DNA of 64,000 nt from Xanthomonas floridensis (GTDB lineage: Bacteria; Pseudomonadota; Gammaproteobacteria; Xanthomonadales; Xanthomonadaceae). The notes below the pieces were generated by a model that saw only the letters and a program-made list of their open reading frames with translations, made no database searches and had not been told where the DNA came from. The stretch lies in assembly GCF_001642575.1 (NCBI RefSeq), contig NZ_LXNG01000034.1, positions 1 through 64,000 on the forward strand. Reading direction: 5' to 3'. Shown one piece after another: positions 52,039 to 61,277 of this stretch (position 1 is the stretch's first letter; every line of letters starts with the position of its first letter). The position numbers and the translations under genes were made by a program.

Positions 52039-52113
52039 CCGCGCTGCCGGCTACGGTGTAGGTCGACTGGGTCCATGCAAGCCAGATGTGTGCTGGCACC
52101 CACACCTGTGGAA

Positions 52114-52135
52114 AGTGGACGCGAGGGCGTCCACT
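52114..52135 (-). terminator. Hairpin after the manganese catalase gene
   Basis: AGTGGACGC at 52114-52122 pairs with GCGTCCACT at 52127-52135 around a four-base loop, four bases past the catalase stop on the minus strand. A short TTTCC follows, so termination is plausible. Confidence 0.55.
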
Positions 52136-52139
52136 CATG

Positions 52140-53039
52140 TCAGCGTTGGATATCGCCGGTGGTGGACCCGGCGCCCGGGCCTGCGCCCAGATCCGCGCCA
52201 GTAACACGGTCCAGCTCCGGATTGGACATCAGCCGCTGCGACATAGCCGCGACGGCCTTGGCCTGCGATGCATCGAGGTTGACCGATGCTGTCCCGTCTC
52301 CCCCATCCACGGCGGCCTGCTCATCGCGATCGGCCACCATCTCCCATTGTTCGCCGGTATTCCAGGGACCAGTCGCATCACCTTCGCCCTGCGACATGTT
52401 GTAGTACGTGTCGGTGAAGCGCGGGTCGCCCGGCAACTTGCCCGGTGGGAAGTTCGGCTCGATCGCGTACAACGCTTTTTCGAAGGATTTTTGATGCGCT
52501 ACTTCGCGTGTCATCAAGAAGCGCAGCGCATCGACGATGCCAGGGTCGCTGGTCACCGTAATCAGGCGCTCGTACACGAGCTTGGCGCGCGCCTCAGCCG
52601 CGATGTTGGAGCGCATGTCGGCCGTGGGGCAGCCGATCGAATCCACGTACGCGGCCGTCCACGGCGCACCGGAGGAATTCACCAGAGCCGGTCCACCGCC
52701 ATAGAGGATCTGCTGGGTATGGCTGGTGCTGTTCTGGGTCATGCGACGCATGTCCATTGCTTCTTCCATGCCCTCGGACAGCACCGCCTTCGGGCCCTGA
52801 TTGAGCATGGCGATGATGGAGCCGATGATCTCCAGGTGGCTGAGTTCTTCGGTGGCGATATCGAACAACAGGTCCTTGCGGCCCGGGTCGCTTTCGCCCA
52901 GCGCCTGGGTGAAATAGCGCATGGCGGCGGCGAGCTCGCCCTGCGGCCCGCCGAACTGCTCGAGCATCAGCGTGGCCAGCTCCGGGTTGGGCTCGGCGAC
53001 GCGTACGGTGTACATCAAACGCTTGTTATGCATGAACAT
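52140..53039 (-). CDS. Manganese (non-heme) catalase
   Basis: A 299-residue ferritin-fold catalase: the dimanganese ligands lie in EELSHLEIIGSII, ARAKLVYERL and REVAHQKSFEKAL, and the N-terminal PNPELATLMLEQFGGPQGEL helix gives another glutamate. It decomposes hydrogen peroxide in the cytoplasm. It is preceded 130 bp upstream by the YciE-like gene in the same direction, as in many stress operons with katN and yci genes. Confidence 0.92.
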   Translation of the reverse strand: MFMHNKRLMYTVRVAEPNPELATLMLEQFGGPQGELAAAMRYFTQALGESDPGRKDLLFDIATEELSHLEIIGSIIAMLNQGPKAVLSEGMEEAMDMRRMTQNSTSHTQQILYGGGPALVNSSGAPWTAAYVDSIGCPTADMRSNIAAEARAKLVYERLITVTSDPGIVDALRFLMTREVAHQKSFEKALYAIEPNFPPGKLPGDPRFTDTYYNMSQGEGDATGPWNTGEQWEMVADRDEQAAVDGGDGTASVNLDASQAKAVAAMSQRLMSNPELDRVTGADLGAGPGAGSTTGDIQR

Positions 53040-53116
53040 GAAGGTGTTCCTTGGCTGGCGCCCGCCAATGACGACGCCTCAGTGAGCGTGCAGACACGTG
53101 GGGGCATTGGCTGAGA

Positions 53117-53162
53117 GGCCCGCACGGAGAGTGCGGGCCAGTGCAGGGCGTCGCGCCCTGCA
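53117..53162. other. Two adjacent perfect hairpins between yciE-like and catalase genes
   Basis: GGCCCGCAC/GTGCGGGCC (53117-53125 and 53131-53139) and TGCAGGGCG/CGCCCTGCA (53142-53150 and 53154-53162) are both 9-bp stems. They stand between the two minus-strand stress genes and may reduce read-through from the first to the second. Confidence 0.6.
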
Positions 53163-53169
53163 GGGTGGA

Positions 53170-53676
53170 TCAGGCCGCCTCGCGGGCCTTGGCGGCTTTC
53201 TGGTTGCCGCCCTGTTCGGCGAGCAGGGTCAGCTTTTCATCGGTGGATTTTTCTTCTTCCAGCGTGGCCAGCAGCAGCGGCAGAGCATCGGCATAGCCCA
53301 GCTGCTTGGCCATGGCGGCGATGGTGCCGTACGAGGCAATCTCGTAATGCTCCACTTTCTGTGCCCCGCCGATCAGTGCCGCATCGCGTACCGGGCCAGC
53401 CTCGATCTCGTCGATGACCTCGCGGCTTTCTTCCACCAGGCCTTCCATCGCCGCGCACTTGATGCGCTTGAGCTTGATGCCGAGCAGCTCGACGACCTGG
53501 TCGATGCGTTCGATCTGGCCCTGGGTTTCTTCCAGATGGGTTTCGAATGCGTCCTTCAACGCCGGCTCGGTTGCAGCGCGGGCCAGACGCGGCAGCGATT
53601 TGGTGAGCTGCTTTTCTGCGCTGTAGATGTCCGACAACTCGTGAATGAATAATTCTTCGATAGTCTTGATCGCCAT
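53170..53676 (-). CDS. YciE/YciF-like ferritin-fold protein (DUF892)
   Basis: A 168-residue protein with the DUF892 pattern: LFIHELSDIYSAEKQLTKSL, the conserved HLEETQGQIERIDQVVELLG and EHYEIASYGTIAAMAKQLGY, ending in an Ala/Lys-rich tail. Carboxylates and histidines in the helices suggest a di-metal site. The homologues YciE/YciF are RpoS-dependent stress proteins in enteric bacteria. It precedes the manganese catalase gene. Confidence 0.9.
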   Translation of the reverse strand: MAIKTIEELFIHELSDIYSAEKQLTKSLPRLARAATEPALKDAFETHLEETQGQIERIDQVVELLGIKLKRIKCAAMEGLVEESREVIDEIEAGPVRDAALIGGAQKVEHYEIASYGTIAAMAKQLGYADALPLLLATLEEEKSTDEKLTLLAEQGGNQKAAKAREAA

Positions 53677-54101
53677 GGGTGGCTCCTGGAATGGTCAGAG
53701 GGTGGGTTGTAGGGCGTCCCGTGGAGGCAGGAGCGCCGTCTTGCGGATCGCGTCGAGACCAACGCGAGCGTGATTGCTGGCAGTACTGCGATGTCAGGCC
53801 CAGCCGATGCGATCTGCTGCAGCAGGCAGTGCGTGTCCAAGGCGGTGCGGCGTGATCGCTACGCTAGCGGCGCGCGTGTTAGCGGGATCGGTGCATACGG
53901 TGATCCCGATGCGACAACGGCCTGTGCCGTAGCGTGGCCGTACCTGCTTGCTGTCCAACGAACGCAAGCGCGGTGGTGTTGCATGCGGGCAACCAAGCTG
54001 TCACGCGAGGCGGCGCCCGCGCAGCTGCAGTGCACTATGCGGCCGCACGCCAATGCGCGAATGCGCTACAACACCGCATCACCGTCAGAACGAGGCGCTG
54101 C
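53677..54101. other. Intergenic stretch between divergent stress and small genes
   Basis: A 425-bp stretch with no supportable gene. It should carry the promoter of the YciE-like/catalase genes and of the small plus-strand gene. Confidence 0.45.
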
Positions 54102-54296
54102 ATGACACCGTTGGATAAACCGTTACGCCGCGAGCTTCACATCGGCGACCAGGCCTACACCCTGGTTATCGATCCGGAGGGCATGACGCTGATGGAGAAG
54201 GGCAGGCGCAAGGGCGTGCGCCTGCGCTGGGACGAATTGGTCAGTGGCGATGCTGCAGTGGCCCGCGCGCTGCAGGCCTCGCTGGAAGATCGCTAG
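54102..54296 (+). CDS. Small hypothetical protein
   Basis: A 64-residue protein (MTPLDKPLRRELHIGDQAYT, LVIDPEGMTLMEKGRRKGVR, LRWDELVSGDAA). It looks like a compact beta-rich fold. No family is recognised. It converges on the FAD oxidase gene, 12 bp before its stop. Confidence 0.65.
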   Translation: MTPLDKPLRRELHIGDQAYTLVIDPEGMTLMEKGRRKGVRLRWDELVSGDAAVARALQASLEDR

Positions 54297-54308
54297 GCGC
54301 GCGCTGAC

Positions 54309-55526
54309 TCAGGCAGTGGGAAACAAACGCGACAGCTCGCGCACAGCCGCCTCGCTGGCGGCGCGGTCGGGTGTGGCATCGGCATTGTTGAAGTCGTTGG
54401 CACCTTGCGATTGCACCAGCAATCCATCGCGGCGCGGCACTACATTGAGGTTATGTCCGCGCCAGACCAGCCCGTAGGTGACCTCCGGTTGCGGGATCAG
54501 GCGTGCGGTCTGCCCGCGCACCGGGATCACGCTCGGATCGCCCAGCAGGGCGCGTGCGCCGTAGCCGGTGGCATTGACCAGGATCTTTTCGTGCAACTGG
54601 CCGAACTGGCGCGGGTCTTCGAAACTACGCGTGTACAGCTCGCCGCCGGCCTGCAGAAAGTCTTCCATCAGCAGGCGCGCGTAGGCGCTGATGTTGAAGG
54701 TCAGCTGGCCATAGCGGCGCACGAACGGCACCGGGAACGGATGGCTGCCGGCCGCCAGTGGCTGCGAACGGGGGCCAAGGTCGCGCAGTAGCGTGCGTTC
54801 CAGCGGGGGATAGTCCGGTTCGTGCGCTTCGGCCGATGCGATCGGTTGGTCGAACGGCAGGTCCGACAACACGTAGCCGTCGCGCCATTCGATCGGCTCG
54901 CCGGGCAGGCCGAGCAGGGTCTGGTACCGGCGAAAGGAGATCCGCGCCATTTCTTCCCAGCGGGTCTTGAAAGCGGCGTCGGCGTACGCGCTGGTGCAGA
55001 CGCGCGAATCGGGCGACCACACCCCGGTGGCATAGAACGAGCGCACGTCCGGCAAGCGCTCGCGCGCGTAGATGCGCACGCGTAGGCCGGCGCGCTGGGC
55101 GACCACCGCCGTGGTCAGGCCGATCGCACCGCAGCCGATCACCGCCAGTTCGCGTGCGTCGGCATCGGCGACGCGCACCAGCCGCAGGGCATGCTCTGCA
55201 GCGCCCCAGGACAGCGACCAGCCGCTGCCGCCATGCCCGTAGTTGTGCACCACCGTCTTGCGGCCGATACGTTCGGCCTCGATGCGCGGGCCTTGCGCGC
55301 GGAACGGCCGGGTGCAGCCATCGATGGCGATGATGCGATCGACCGACGCACGCATCGGCACCAGCGGCGGTGCGGCGGCAAACGGTAAAGGCACCGCTGT
55401 CGGCGCCTGGGGTGCGGGCACGGACGCAGACGGCGCGATGCCCGTCTTGCCGGTGGCCGCCCGGCTGCCGGTCGAAGCAGCCGCGAGCGCAAGCCCGGCG
55501 CTGTGCAGGAAATGACGTCGGTGCAT
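54309..55526 (-). CDS. Tat-type secreted FAD oxidase, D-amino-acid-oxidase-like with permuted motif order
   Basis: A 405-residue precursor begins with a twin-arginine-type signal (RRHFLHSAGLALAAAS). The order of D-amino-acid oxidase motifs is unusual. The normally C-terminal elements, an arginine in CTRPFRAQGPRIE (R76) and HNYGHGGSG (residues 94-102), come first. The normally N-terminal FAD-binding Rossmann motif VIGCGAIGL comes at 129-137, and the protein ends with RGQTARLIPQ and a helix like the one that precedes the arginine strand in standard enzymes. It should oxidise an amino-acid-like substrate outside the cytoplasm; the exact substrate is unknown. It is read alone. Confidence 0.82.
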   Translation of the reverse strand: MHRRHFLHSAGLALAAASTGSRAATGKTGIAPSASVPAPQAPTAVPLPFAAAPPLVPMRASVDRIIAIDGCTRPFRAQGPRIEAERIGRKTVVHNYGHGGSGWSLSWGAAEHALRLVRVADADARELAVIGCGAIGLTTAVVAQRAGLRVRIYARERLPDVRSFYATGVWSPDSRVCTSAYADAAFKTRWEEMARISFRRYQTLLGLPGEPIEWRDGYVLSDLPFDQPIASAEAHEPDYPPLERTLLRDLGPRSQPLAAGSHPFPVPFVRRYGQLTFNISAYARLLMEDFLQAGGELYTRSFEDPRQFGQLHEKILVNATGYGARALLGDPSVIPVRGQTARLIPQPEVTYGLVWRGHNLNVVPRRDGLLVQSQGANDFNNADATPDRAASEAAVRELSRLFPTA

Positions 55527-55771
55527 GCGACTCCAGGGAGTGAGGATGGAGGTGGCCAGGGCAGCTGGTGCGCAGCAGCGCTCCCACGCCAGGACCCGAT
55601 GGTAACGCCTGGATTGCGGCACGGTTGCGCCGGGCAGGCACGCCGGCAACCGCGACGCGGCCACGCCCGCAGGTTGCCGGGGTTACCCGATTTCGTCCGC
55701 CGAATCCGGCATTTGAGGTCACGTCGGCGGCCATTCGTCGCCTGGGGCTTTCGTCGCCACGCGCGGCGGCT

Positions 55772-57106
55772 ATGCTCGCTCCCGTCCACTCAACGAGCGC
55801 CTTGTCCGTGTCCGCCAGCGTTTTTCTGATCGTGCGTATCGTGTTCGCCTGGGCTGCCGCATTGGTGGTGGCGGCGATCATGTGGTCGCAGCTGTTCGGC
55901 TCGACCGGCGCGTTCTTCGGGCTGGCATGCATCGTGCTGCTGACACTGGCCTTGATGAGTGCGATCACCCATGTACGGCGCGTGCGCCTGATCGCCGGGC
56001 GGCTGGACCACGACACCTTGTCCACGCGCCAGCGGCGTCAGATCGAAGTGCCGCTGGAAGTGCGGGCCAGTTTTGCGCTGGTGGAAGAGGCGGTGCGTGC
56101 GCTGCCACGCGTGCAGGACATCGAGTGCGCACCGGGCAGCCTGCTGATCCGCGCCCGGGTGCGCCGCATCGACCCGTACGAAGGCCGCAAGCCCTCACGC
56201 TGGAATCTGTTCGCGCGCTTTGCCATCACCCACAACCAGGTGCTGGTGACGATCACGCCAGGGCAGGGCACCAGTAGCGTCACGGTGTTGTGCGAACCCG
56301 ATGCCGGTGCCTGGGTGGATCTGTTTGCGGTGGACGAAGGCAGCAATTACGAGAACGCCGAGGCGATCAACCGCGCGGTGGTGCGCAGGGTTGGCGAACA
56401 ACGCCGCGACGAGCAGGCGGCAGTCGAGCAGTCGGTGATGGAAAAGGAGCTGGCGGTGGCGCGGCTGAACCTGCTGCATGCGCAGGTGGAGCCGCACTTC
56501 CTCTACAACACGCTGGCCAGCGCGCAGGTGCTGGCGCGGACCGATCCACCGCGCGCCGACATCATGATCGGGCACCTGATCCAGTACCTGCGCCGCTCGC
56601 TGCCCAGCGCCGACGATGCCACCTCCACCCTGGGCGAAGAACTCGAACGCACCCAGGCCTACCTGGAGATCCTGCGCATCCGCATGGGCGCGCGGCTGGC
56701 GCTGCAGGTGGAAGTGCCTTACGAGCTGCGCAGCCTGGCGCTGCCGTCGATGATGCTGCAGACCCTGGTGGAAAACGCCATCAAGCACGGGCTGGAACCC
56801 AAGCCCGGCGGCGGCACCGTGTGGATCCTGGCACGCCGTCTCGACAACCAGGCCACGCTGACGGTGGCCGATGACGGCCAGGGCTTCAACACGCACAGCC
56901 ATGGCACCGGCATCGGCCTGAAGAATCTGCGCGAGCGCCTGCAGCTGATCTACGCCGACCAGGCGAGCTTTGCCATCGTCTCCAATTTCCCCAGCGGCGT
57001 GGCGGCCACCATCACCCTGCCGCTGCCGGCCTCGCTTGTGGGTGGCGTGCGGCAACCGCCGCCGTTGCCCGAGACTGCGGTTTCCAGCGCAAAGGTGCAG
57101 GCATGA
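55772..57106 (+). CDS. LytS-type sensor histidine kinase
   Basis: A 444-residue kinase has two N-terminal helices (VFLIVRIVFAWAAALVVAAIM, AFFGLACIVLLTLALMSAIT), a cytosolic linker with coiled coil (MEKELAVARLNLLHAQVEP), the His_kinase motif EPHFLYNTLASAQVL with the phosphoacceptor histidine, and an HATPase domain (TLVENAIKHGLEPK, DDGQGFNTHSHGTGIGLKNL). It has no extracytoplasmic sensor domain, so it probably senses through its membrane part or the linker. Its stop overlaps the response-regulator start (ATGA at 57103). Confidence 0.9.
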   Translation: MLAPVHSTSALSVSASVFLIVRIVFAWAAALVVAAIMWSQLFGSTGAFFGLACIVLLTLALMSAITHVRRVRLIAGRLDHDTLSTRQRRQIEVPLEVRASFALVEEAVRALPRVQDIECAPGSLLIRARVRRIDPYEGRKPSRWNLFARFAITHNQVLVTITPGQGTSSVTVLCEPDAGAWVDLFAVDEGSNYENAEAINRAVVRRVGEQRRDEQAAVEQSVMEKELAVARLNLLHAQVEPHFLYNTLASAQVLARTDPPRADIMIGHLIQYLRRSLPSADDATSTLGEELERTQAYLEILRIRMGARLALQVEVPYELRSLALPSMMLQTLVENAIKHGLEPKPGGGTVWILARRLDNQATLTVADDGQGFNTHSHGTGIGLKNLRERLQLIYADQASFAIVSNFPSGVAATITLPLPASLVGGVRQPPPLPETAVSSAKVQA

Positions 57107-57879
57107 GCGCGCTGCGTGCGGTGATTGCCGAAGACGAGGCGCTGCTGCGTCAGTCGCTGCTGGCGCTGCTGGCCGAGGTCTGCCCGCAGCTGCAGGTGGT
57201 GGGCGAGTGCGAAGATGGCGCCGGCGCGCTGGAGGCCATCGCCACCCAGCAACCGGATGTGGTGTTCCTGGACATCCGCATGCCCGGGCTGACCGGCATC
57301 GAGGTGGCGCGTGCGATGCGCGAGGTCAGTCCGCGCACCCAGGTGGTGTTCGTCACCGCCTACGACCAGTACGCCATCGATGCCTTCGAACACGGCGCGG
57401 TGGACTACCTGCTCAAACCGATCAACCGGCAGCGCCTGCAGGCCACCTGGCAGCGCGTGCAGCAACGCGCCGCCGCCGGCCAGCCCGATGGCGGCCTGCT
57501 GGATGCCTTGCTGCAGCGCCTGTCCGCACGCCCGGCCGCCGCCAATGCGCCGGCGCCGCTGGCCTGGCTGACTGCCAGCAGCGGCCGCGAGACGCGCCTG
57601 ATCGCACTGGACGAAGTGGCGTATTTCCAGGCCGACCAGAAATACACCACGGTGATGACCGCCGCCGGCGAAGCGGTGCTGCGCACCCCGCTGCGCGAGT
57701 TGCTCGACGCACTCGACCCGCAGGTGTTCAAGCAGATCCACCGCTCGACCATCGTCAACATGAAGGCAGTGGCCTCGGTCATCCGCGACGACACCGGCAA
57801 GGGCCGACTGCATCTGCGCGGCCGCAGCGAGACGCTCACCGTCAGCCAGCCCTTCATGAGCCTGTTCCGCGGCATGTAA
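57103..57879 (+). CDS. LytTR-type response regulator
   Basis: A 258-residue response regulator with receiver domain (AVIAEDEALLRQSLLAL, phosphorylation site in VVFLDIRMPG, VFVTAYDQYAID, LKPINRQRL) and a C-terminal LytTR DNA-binding domain (VAYFQADQKYTTVMT, QIHRSTIVNMKAVASV). It pairs with the LytS-type kinase whose stop it overlaps by four bases. The lipoprotein gene that follows is a possible target or partner. Confidence 0.92.
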   Translation: MSALRAVIAEDEALLRQSLLALLAEVCPQLQVVGECEDGAGALEAIATQQPDVVFLDIRMPGLTGIEVARAMREVSPRTQVVFVTAYDQYAIDAFEHGAVDYLLKPINRQRLQATWQRVQQRAAAGQPDGGLLDALLQRLSARPAAANAPAPLAWLTASSGRETRLIALDEVAYFQADQKYTTVMTAAGEAVLRTPLRELLDALDPQVFKQIHRSTIVNMKAVASVIRDDTGKGRLHLRGRSETLTVSQPFMSLFRGM

Positions 57880-57914
57880 TTCCCCCGTTCGCATCGACTG
57901 AAAGGACTGCCTCC

Positions 57915-58286
57915 ATGCGCCTGCTCGCCTCCCTGGTCTATTGCCTGCTTGCCCTGGCCGGCTGCCACGAACGCACCGGCACGACCTCGATCACCCGCGC
58001 CATCAGCGATGGCCGCGATGTGATCTTCAGCAAGACCCTGGTCACCGACACCGAGACCAACGTGCATTGCCTGGCCAGCAGCAGCGGCCAATGCCATTAC
58101 CTGGTGTACGAAGAACAATGCCCGGTTGCCGCCTCGGGTGGCAGGACGCCGGCACCGGGCTGCGCACGCCGGACCCTGGACCAGTTCGCGCTGTTGCCGG
58201 GCCAGATGCGCGCCCTGCGCGGGATTACGAAGGCCGCGCATACCTGCGTGGATGCCACGGCACCCGGCGCCGACTGTCACGGCTAG
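57915..58286 (+). CDS. Hypothetical lipoprotein
   Basis: A 123-residue precursor with a lipoprotein signal (LLASLVYCLLALAGC) and six further cysteines in the mature part, several arranged in pairs (NVHCLASSSGQCHYLVYEEQC, APGCARR, AHTCVD, ADCHG), suggesting disulfides. No family is recognised. It starts 35 bp after the LytTR regulator in the same direction, so it may belong to the same operon. Confidence 0.75.
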   Translation: MRLLASLVYCLLALAGCHERTGTTSITRAISDGRDVIFSKTLVTDTETNVHCLASSSGQCHYLVYEEQCPVAASGGRTPAPGCARRTLDQFALLPGQMRALRGITKAAHTCVDATAPGADCHG

Positions 58287-58544
58287 GAGGCGTCCATGGT
58301 GTGGAGACGGCCGGTGCCCGCACGAGCATGCACCGCGAGCGCGGGCGGCAGCGGTGTCTTGCGTGTGCTTCCCGCCCGTGTAGGCGAGCGCCGTAGCGCC
58401 GCAACCGTGACACCCAGGTCTGCCAGGGCTGTCGATGGCGGCCAGTCTGGTAGGCGCCTGAATACGCACTGACGGCAAGCGGTCGCTTCTGCGATCATTG
58501 CCGGCTTGTGCCGATGCACGGCGCCATCACTGTCAGGCTTCTTC

Positions 58545-60140
58545 ATGTCCGAACATTCGTTGCGCCGCGACGTCGGCCCCTTTGCGCTCATGCTCACCGG
58601 CCTGGGCTCGATCATTGGTTCTGGCTGGCTGTTTGGCGCCTGGCGCGCAGCCGGGCTGGCCGGTCCGGGTGCGATCTGGGCCTGGATCCTGGGCGCGGCG
58701 ATCATCACCACCATTGCGCTGTCCTATGCCGAGCTGGGCGCCATGTTCCCCGAATCCGGCGGCATGGTGCGCTACAGCCACTACTCGCACGGTTCGCTGG
58801 TGGGCTTCATTGCCGGCTGGGCGAACTGGATCGCCATCGTCTCGGTCATCCCGGTCGAAGCCGAGGCCTCGGTGCAGTACATGGCCTCCTGGCCCTGGGC
58901 CTGGGCACAAGGGCTCTACGTGCAGGCGCCTGGCGGAGCGGGCGAACTGTCGGTGCCCGGGCTGCTGATTTCCGCGGTGCTGGTGCTGGTGTACTTCTTC
59001 CTCAATTTCTGGAGCGTCAAGCTATTCGCGCGCTCCAACACCCTGATCACCGTGTTCAAGCTGGTGGTGCCGGCGGCGACCGGCGTGGCCCTGATCGCCA
59101 GCGGTTTCCATAGCGAAAACTTCAGCGTCGGCATCCACGGCGATGCGCACGTGATCGACCTGGCCGCGGTACTCACCGCGGTGGCCACCGCCGGCATCGT
59201 CTTCAGCTTCAACGGGTTCCAGAGCCCGGTGAACCTGGCCGGCGAAGCGCGTAATCCCGGTCGCAGCATTCCGTTCGCGGTGCTCGGTTCGATCGCGCTG
59301 GCCACGGTGGTCTACGTGATCCTGCAGGTGGCCTACATCGGCGCGGTACCGCCGGAGTTGCTGGCCAAGGCCGGCTGGCACGGCATCGATTTCCGCTCGC
59401 CGTTTGCCGAGCTGGCCATCATCGTCAACCTGCACTGGCTGGCGATGCTGCTGTACATCGATGCCTTCGTCAGCCCCAGCGGCACCGGCATCACCTACAC
59501 CGCCACCACCGCGCGCATGGTCTACGGCATGGAAAAGAACGGCACCATGCCGGCTGCGCTGGGCAAGCTGCACCCGGTGTGGGGCGTACCGCGCATGGCG
59601 ATGTTCTTCAACCTGGCGGTGTCGTTCGTGTTCCTGTTCTTCTTCCGCGGCTGGGGCACGCTGGCAGCGGTGATCTCGGTGGCCACCATCATTTCCTACC
59701 TCACCGGCCCGATCAGCGCGATGGCGCTGCGTCGCCACGCACCGGAACTGCATCGCCCGCTGCGCATCGCCGCATTGCCGGTGCTGGCTGGCGTGGCGTT
59801 CGTGATGGCCACCGAGCTGCTGTACTGGGCGCGCTGGCCGCTGACCGGCGAGATCATCCTGCTGATGGTCGTGGCGCTGCCGGTGTACTGCTACTACCAG
59901 GCCAAGCAGGGCTGGCCGGACCTGCGCCGCAACCTCAAGGGGGCGGCCTGGATGATCTGCTATCTGCCGGTGATCGCGCTGCTGTCCTGGGCTGGCAGCA
60001 CCGATTTCGGCGGGCATGGCTATCTCGGCTACGGCACCGATCTTGCGGTAGTCGCTGCAGTCGGCGCGGTGTTCTACATCTGGGGTGTGCGCAGCGGCTG
60101 GCGTACCCCGTCGGTGGAACAGGCGGTTGCGCGGGCGTAA
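58545..60140 (+). CDS. APC-family amino-acid permease
   Basis: A 531-residue, 14-helix-range transporter beginning with the APC motif FALMLTGLGSIIGSGWLFGA and including PESGGMVRYSHYS and FSFNGFQSPVNLAGEARNPG. It resembles the aspartate/glutamate:proton symporter group. Substrate assignment is by resemblance only. ATG 58545 starts just before the first helix. It stands alone between the lipoprotein gene and a small gene. Confidence 0.88.
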   Translation: MSEHSLRRDVGPFALMLTGLGSIIGSGWLFGAWRAAGLAGPGAIWAWILGAAIITTIALSYAELGAMFPESGGMVRYSHYSHGSLVGFIAGWANWIAIVSVIPVEAEASVQYMASWPWAWAQGLYVQAPGGAGELSVPGLLISAVLVLVYFFLNFWSVKLFARSNTLITVFKLVVPAATGVALIASGFHSENFSVGIHGDAHVIDLAAVLTAVATAGIVFSFNGFQSPVNLAGEARNPGRSIPFAVLGSIALATVVYVILQVAYIGAVPPELLAKAGWHGIDFRSPFAELAIIVNLHWLAMLLYIDAFVSPSGTGITYTATTARMVYGMEKNGTMPAALGKLHPVWGVPRMAMFFNLAVSFVFLFFFRGWGTLAAVISVATIISYLTGPISAMALRRHAPELHRPLRIAALPVLAGVAFVMATELLYWARWPLTGEIILLMVVALPVYCYYQAKQGWPDLRRNLKGAAWMICYLPVIALLSWAGSTDFGGHGYLGYGTDLAVVAAVGAVFYIWGVRSGWRTPSVEQAVARA

Positions 60141-60169
60141 GTTGGGCTGTGCATCTGGACTGAAACGCA

Positions 60170-60457
60170 ATGCAGAATCCGCGCAAGATCGTCCTGCATT
60201 CCCTGCACGGCGAACGCCCAGGGCTAGCAGCTCTGGTCGCCGACTGGATCGCTGAAGGTGTCAACTACGTCGGTGTGGTCGGCGTCGATGCCGAGCGCAT
60301 AGAGGACCTGATCGATGACGTGTGCGTGGGAGATGGTTCGGCACCATCTCATGCTACAGCGGCGCGTGGTCCTGACGAGTCTCTGGAGGATGCGGTGTTC
60401 TTGGCGGAGCACCTGTCCGATGAATGTGCCGGCCCTGTCCGTGTGATTGCGTTCTAG
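60170..60457 (+). CDS. Small conserved hypothetical protein
   Basis: A 95-residue soluble protein (MQNPRKIVLHSLHGERPGLA, ALVADWIAEGVNYVGVVGVD, LAEHLSDECAGPVRVIAF). It looks like a compact alpha/beta fold. No motif of known function is visible. It starts 29 bp past the permease stop and may be co-transcribed with it. Confidence 0.65.
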   Translation: MQNPRKIVLHSLHGERPGLAALVADWIAEGVNYVGVVGVDAERIEDLIDDVCVGDGSAPSHATAARGPDESLEDAVFLAEHLSDECAGPVRVIAF

Positions 60458-60599
60458 TCGTTCGAACACGCTGGCGCCACCGCGTCATTCGACTCCTGCT
60501 TCAAGTGACTCCTGCTTCAAAGGCTCATCAAAGCGGCGAACCAGTGGCTCGGCACACCTGGCGTGCGTTCGGATCAGGGTGAATGGCCGGTGTTGAAAT

Positions 60600-60635
60600 G
60601 CAAAACGGCCGATGGAGTTCCTTCGGCCGTTTTGC
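60600..60635. terminator. Bidirectional rho-independent terminator
   Basis: GCAAAACGGCCGA at 60600-60612 and TCGGCCGTTTTGC at 60623-60635 form a perfect 13-bp stem with a ten-base loop. The stem ends in A4/T4 tracts, so it can work in both directions. It serves the minus-strand membrane gene (stop at 60678) and possibly the plus-strand small gene. Confidence 0.85.
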
Positions 60636-60677
60636 AGTTCAATCGCGCGTTCTGGTCTGCGATCTGTGCGCAATGCT

Positions 60678-61277
60678 TCAGGCGTTGGCCACCAGCCGTG
60701 GCGCGCCATCGAAACGGTCCAGATCGCGCAGCAATTCGGTGTAGCGGCGCAGCCGGCCCATCTCGCGCATGTTGACGATGTCCTCGTGGCGCAGCTCGCG
60801 CCGGGAGGTCACCTCCTGCTTGTAGCGCAGCACCTCCGGGTAGCGCCGCGTCATGTCCAATGCGTCGGCAACGCACTCGACCGAGTCGGCATCCGGCGCG
60901 ACGCGTGCCCGGCTGTTGAAGGCGCGTAGCCAGCGCTCGAAACCGGCGCTGTGATCGAACAGGTCGGCGATGTACCACATGATGAACAGGATCGAGACCC
61001 AGGACGTGAAAATGATCACCACGCGACTGAAGGTCAGGTGGTAATCGTCCTGCCACAGCTGATGGGTGATGACACCGAGCAGGACCAGCGAGATCGCCTG
61101 CCAGCCAATGATCGAGGCGATCACCCACTGCTTCTTGGCCACCTTGAGCAGATTGAGCTCTTCGTCGAGCTGCTCATCGGTCTTGTCACGCCAGAAGGCG
61201 ACCTGCTCGTCGAAGGAGCGCCGATGGAGTGCGTTGTCCTGCAATAGCAGGCCTAAACCCTGGAACAAAGCGATCAT
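60678..61277 (-). CDS. Hypothetical membrane protein with two helices
   Basis: A 199-residue protein with a soluble N-terminal part (RRSFDEQVAFWRDKTDEQLD), two helices (WVIASIIGWQAISLVLLGVI and VVIIFTSWVSILFIMWYIAD) and a charged cytosolic C-terminus (EMGRLRRYTELLRDLDRFDG). No family is recognised. It is followed by the bidirectional terminator. Confidence 0.75.
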   Translation of the reverse strand: MIALFQGLGLLLQDNALHRRSFDEQVAFWRDKTDEQLDEELNLLKVAKKQWVIASIIGWQAISLVLLGVITHQLWQDDYHLTFSRVVIIFTSWVSILFIMWYIADLFDHSAGFERWLRAFNSRARVAPDADSVECVADALDMTRRYPEVLRYKQEVTSRRELRHEDIVNMREMGRLRRYTELLRDLDRFDGAPRLVANA

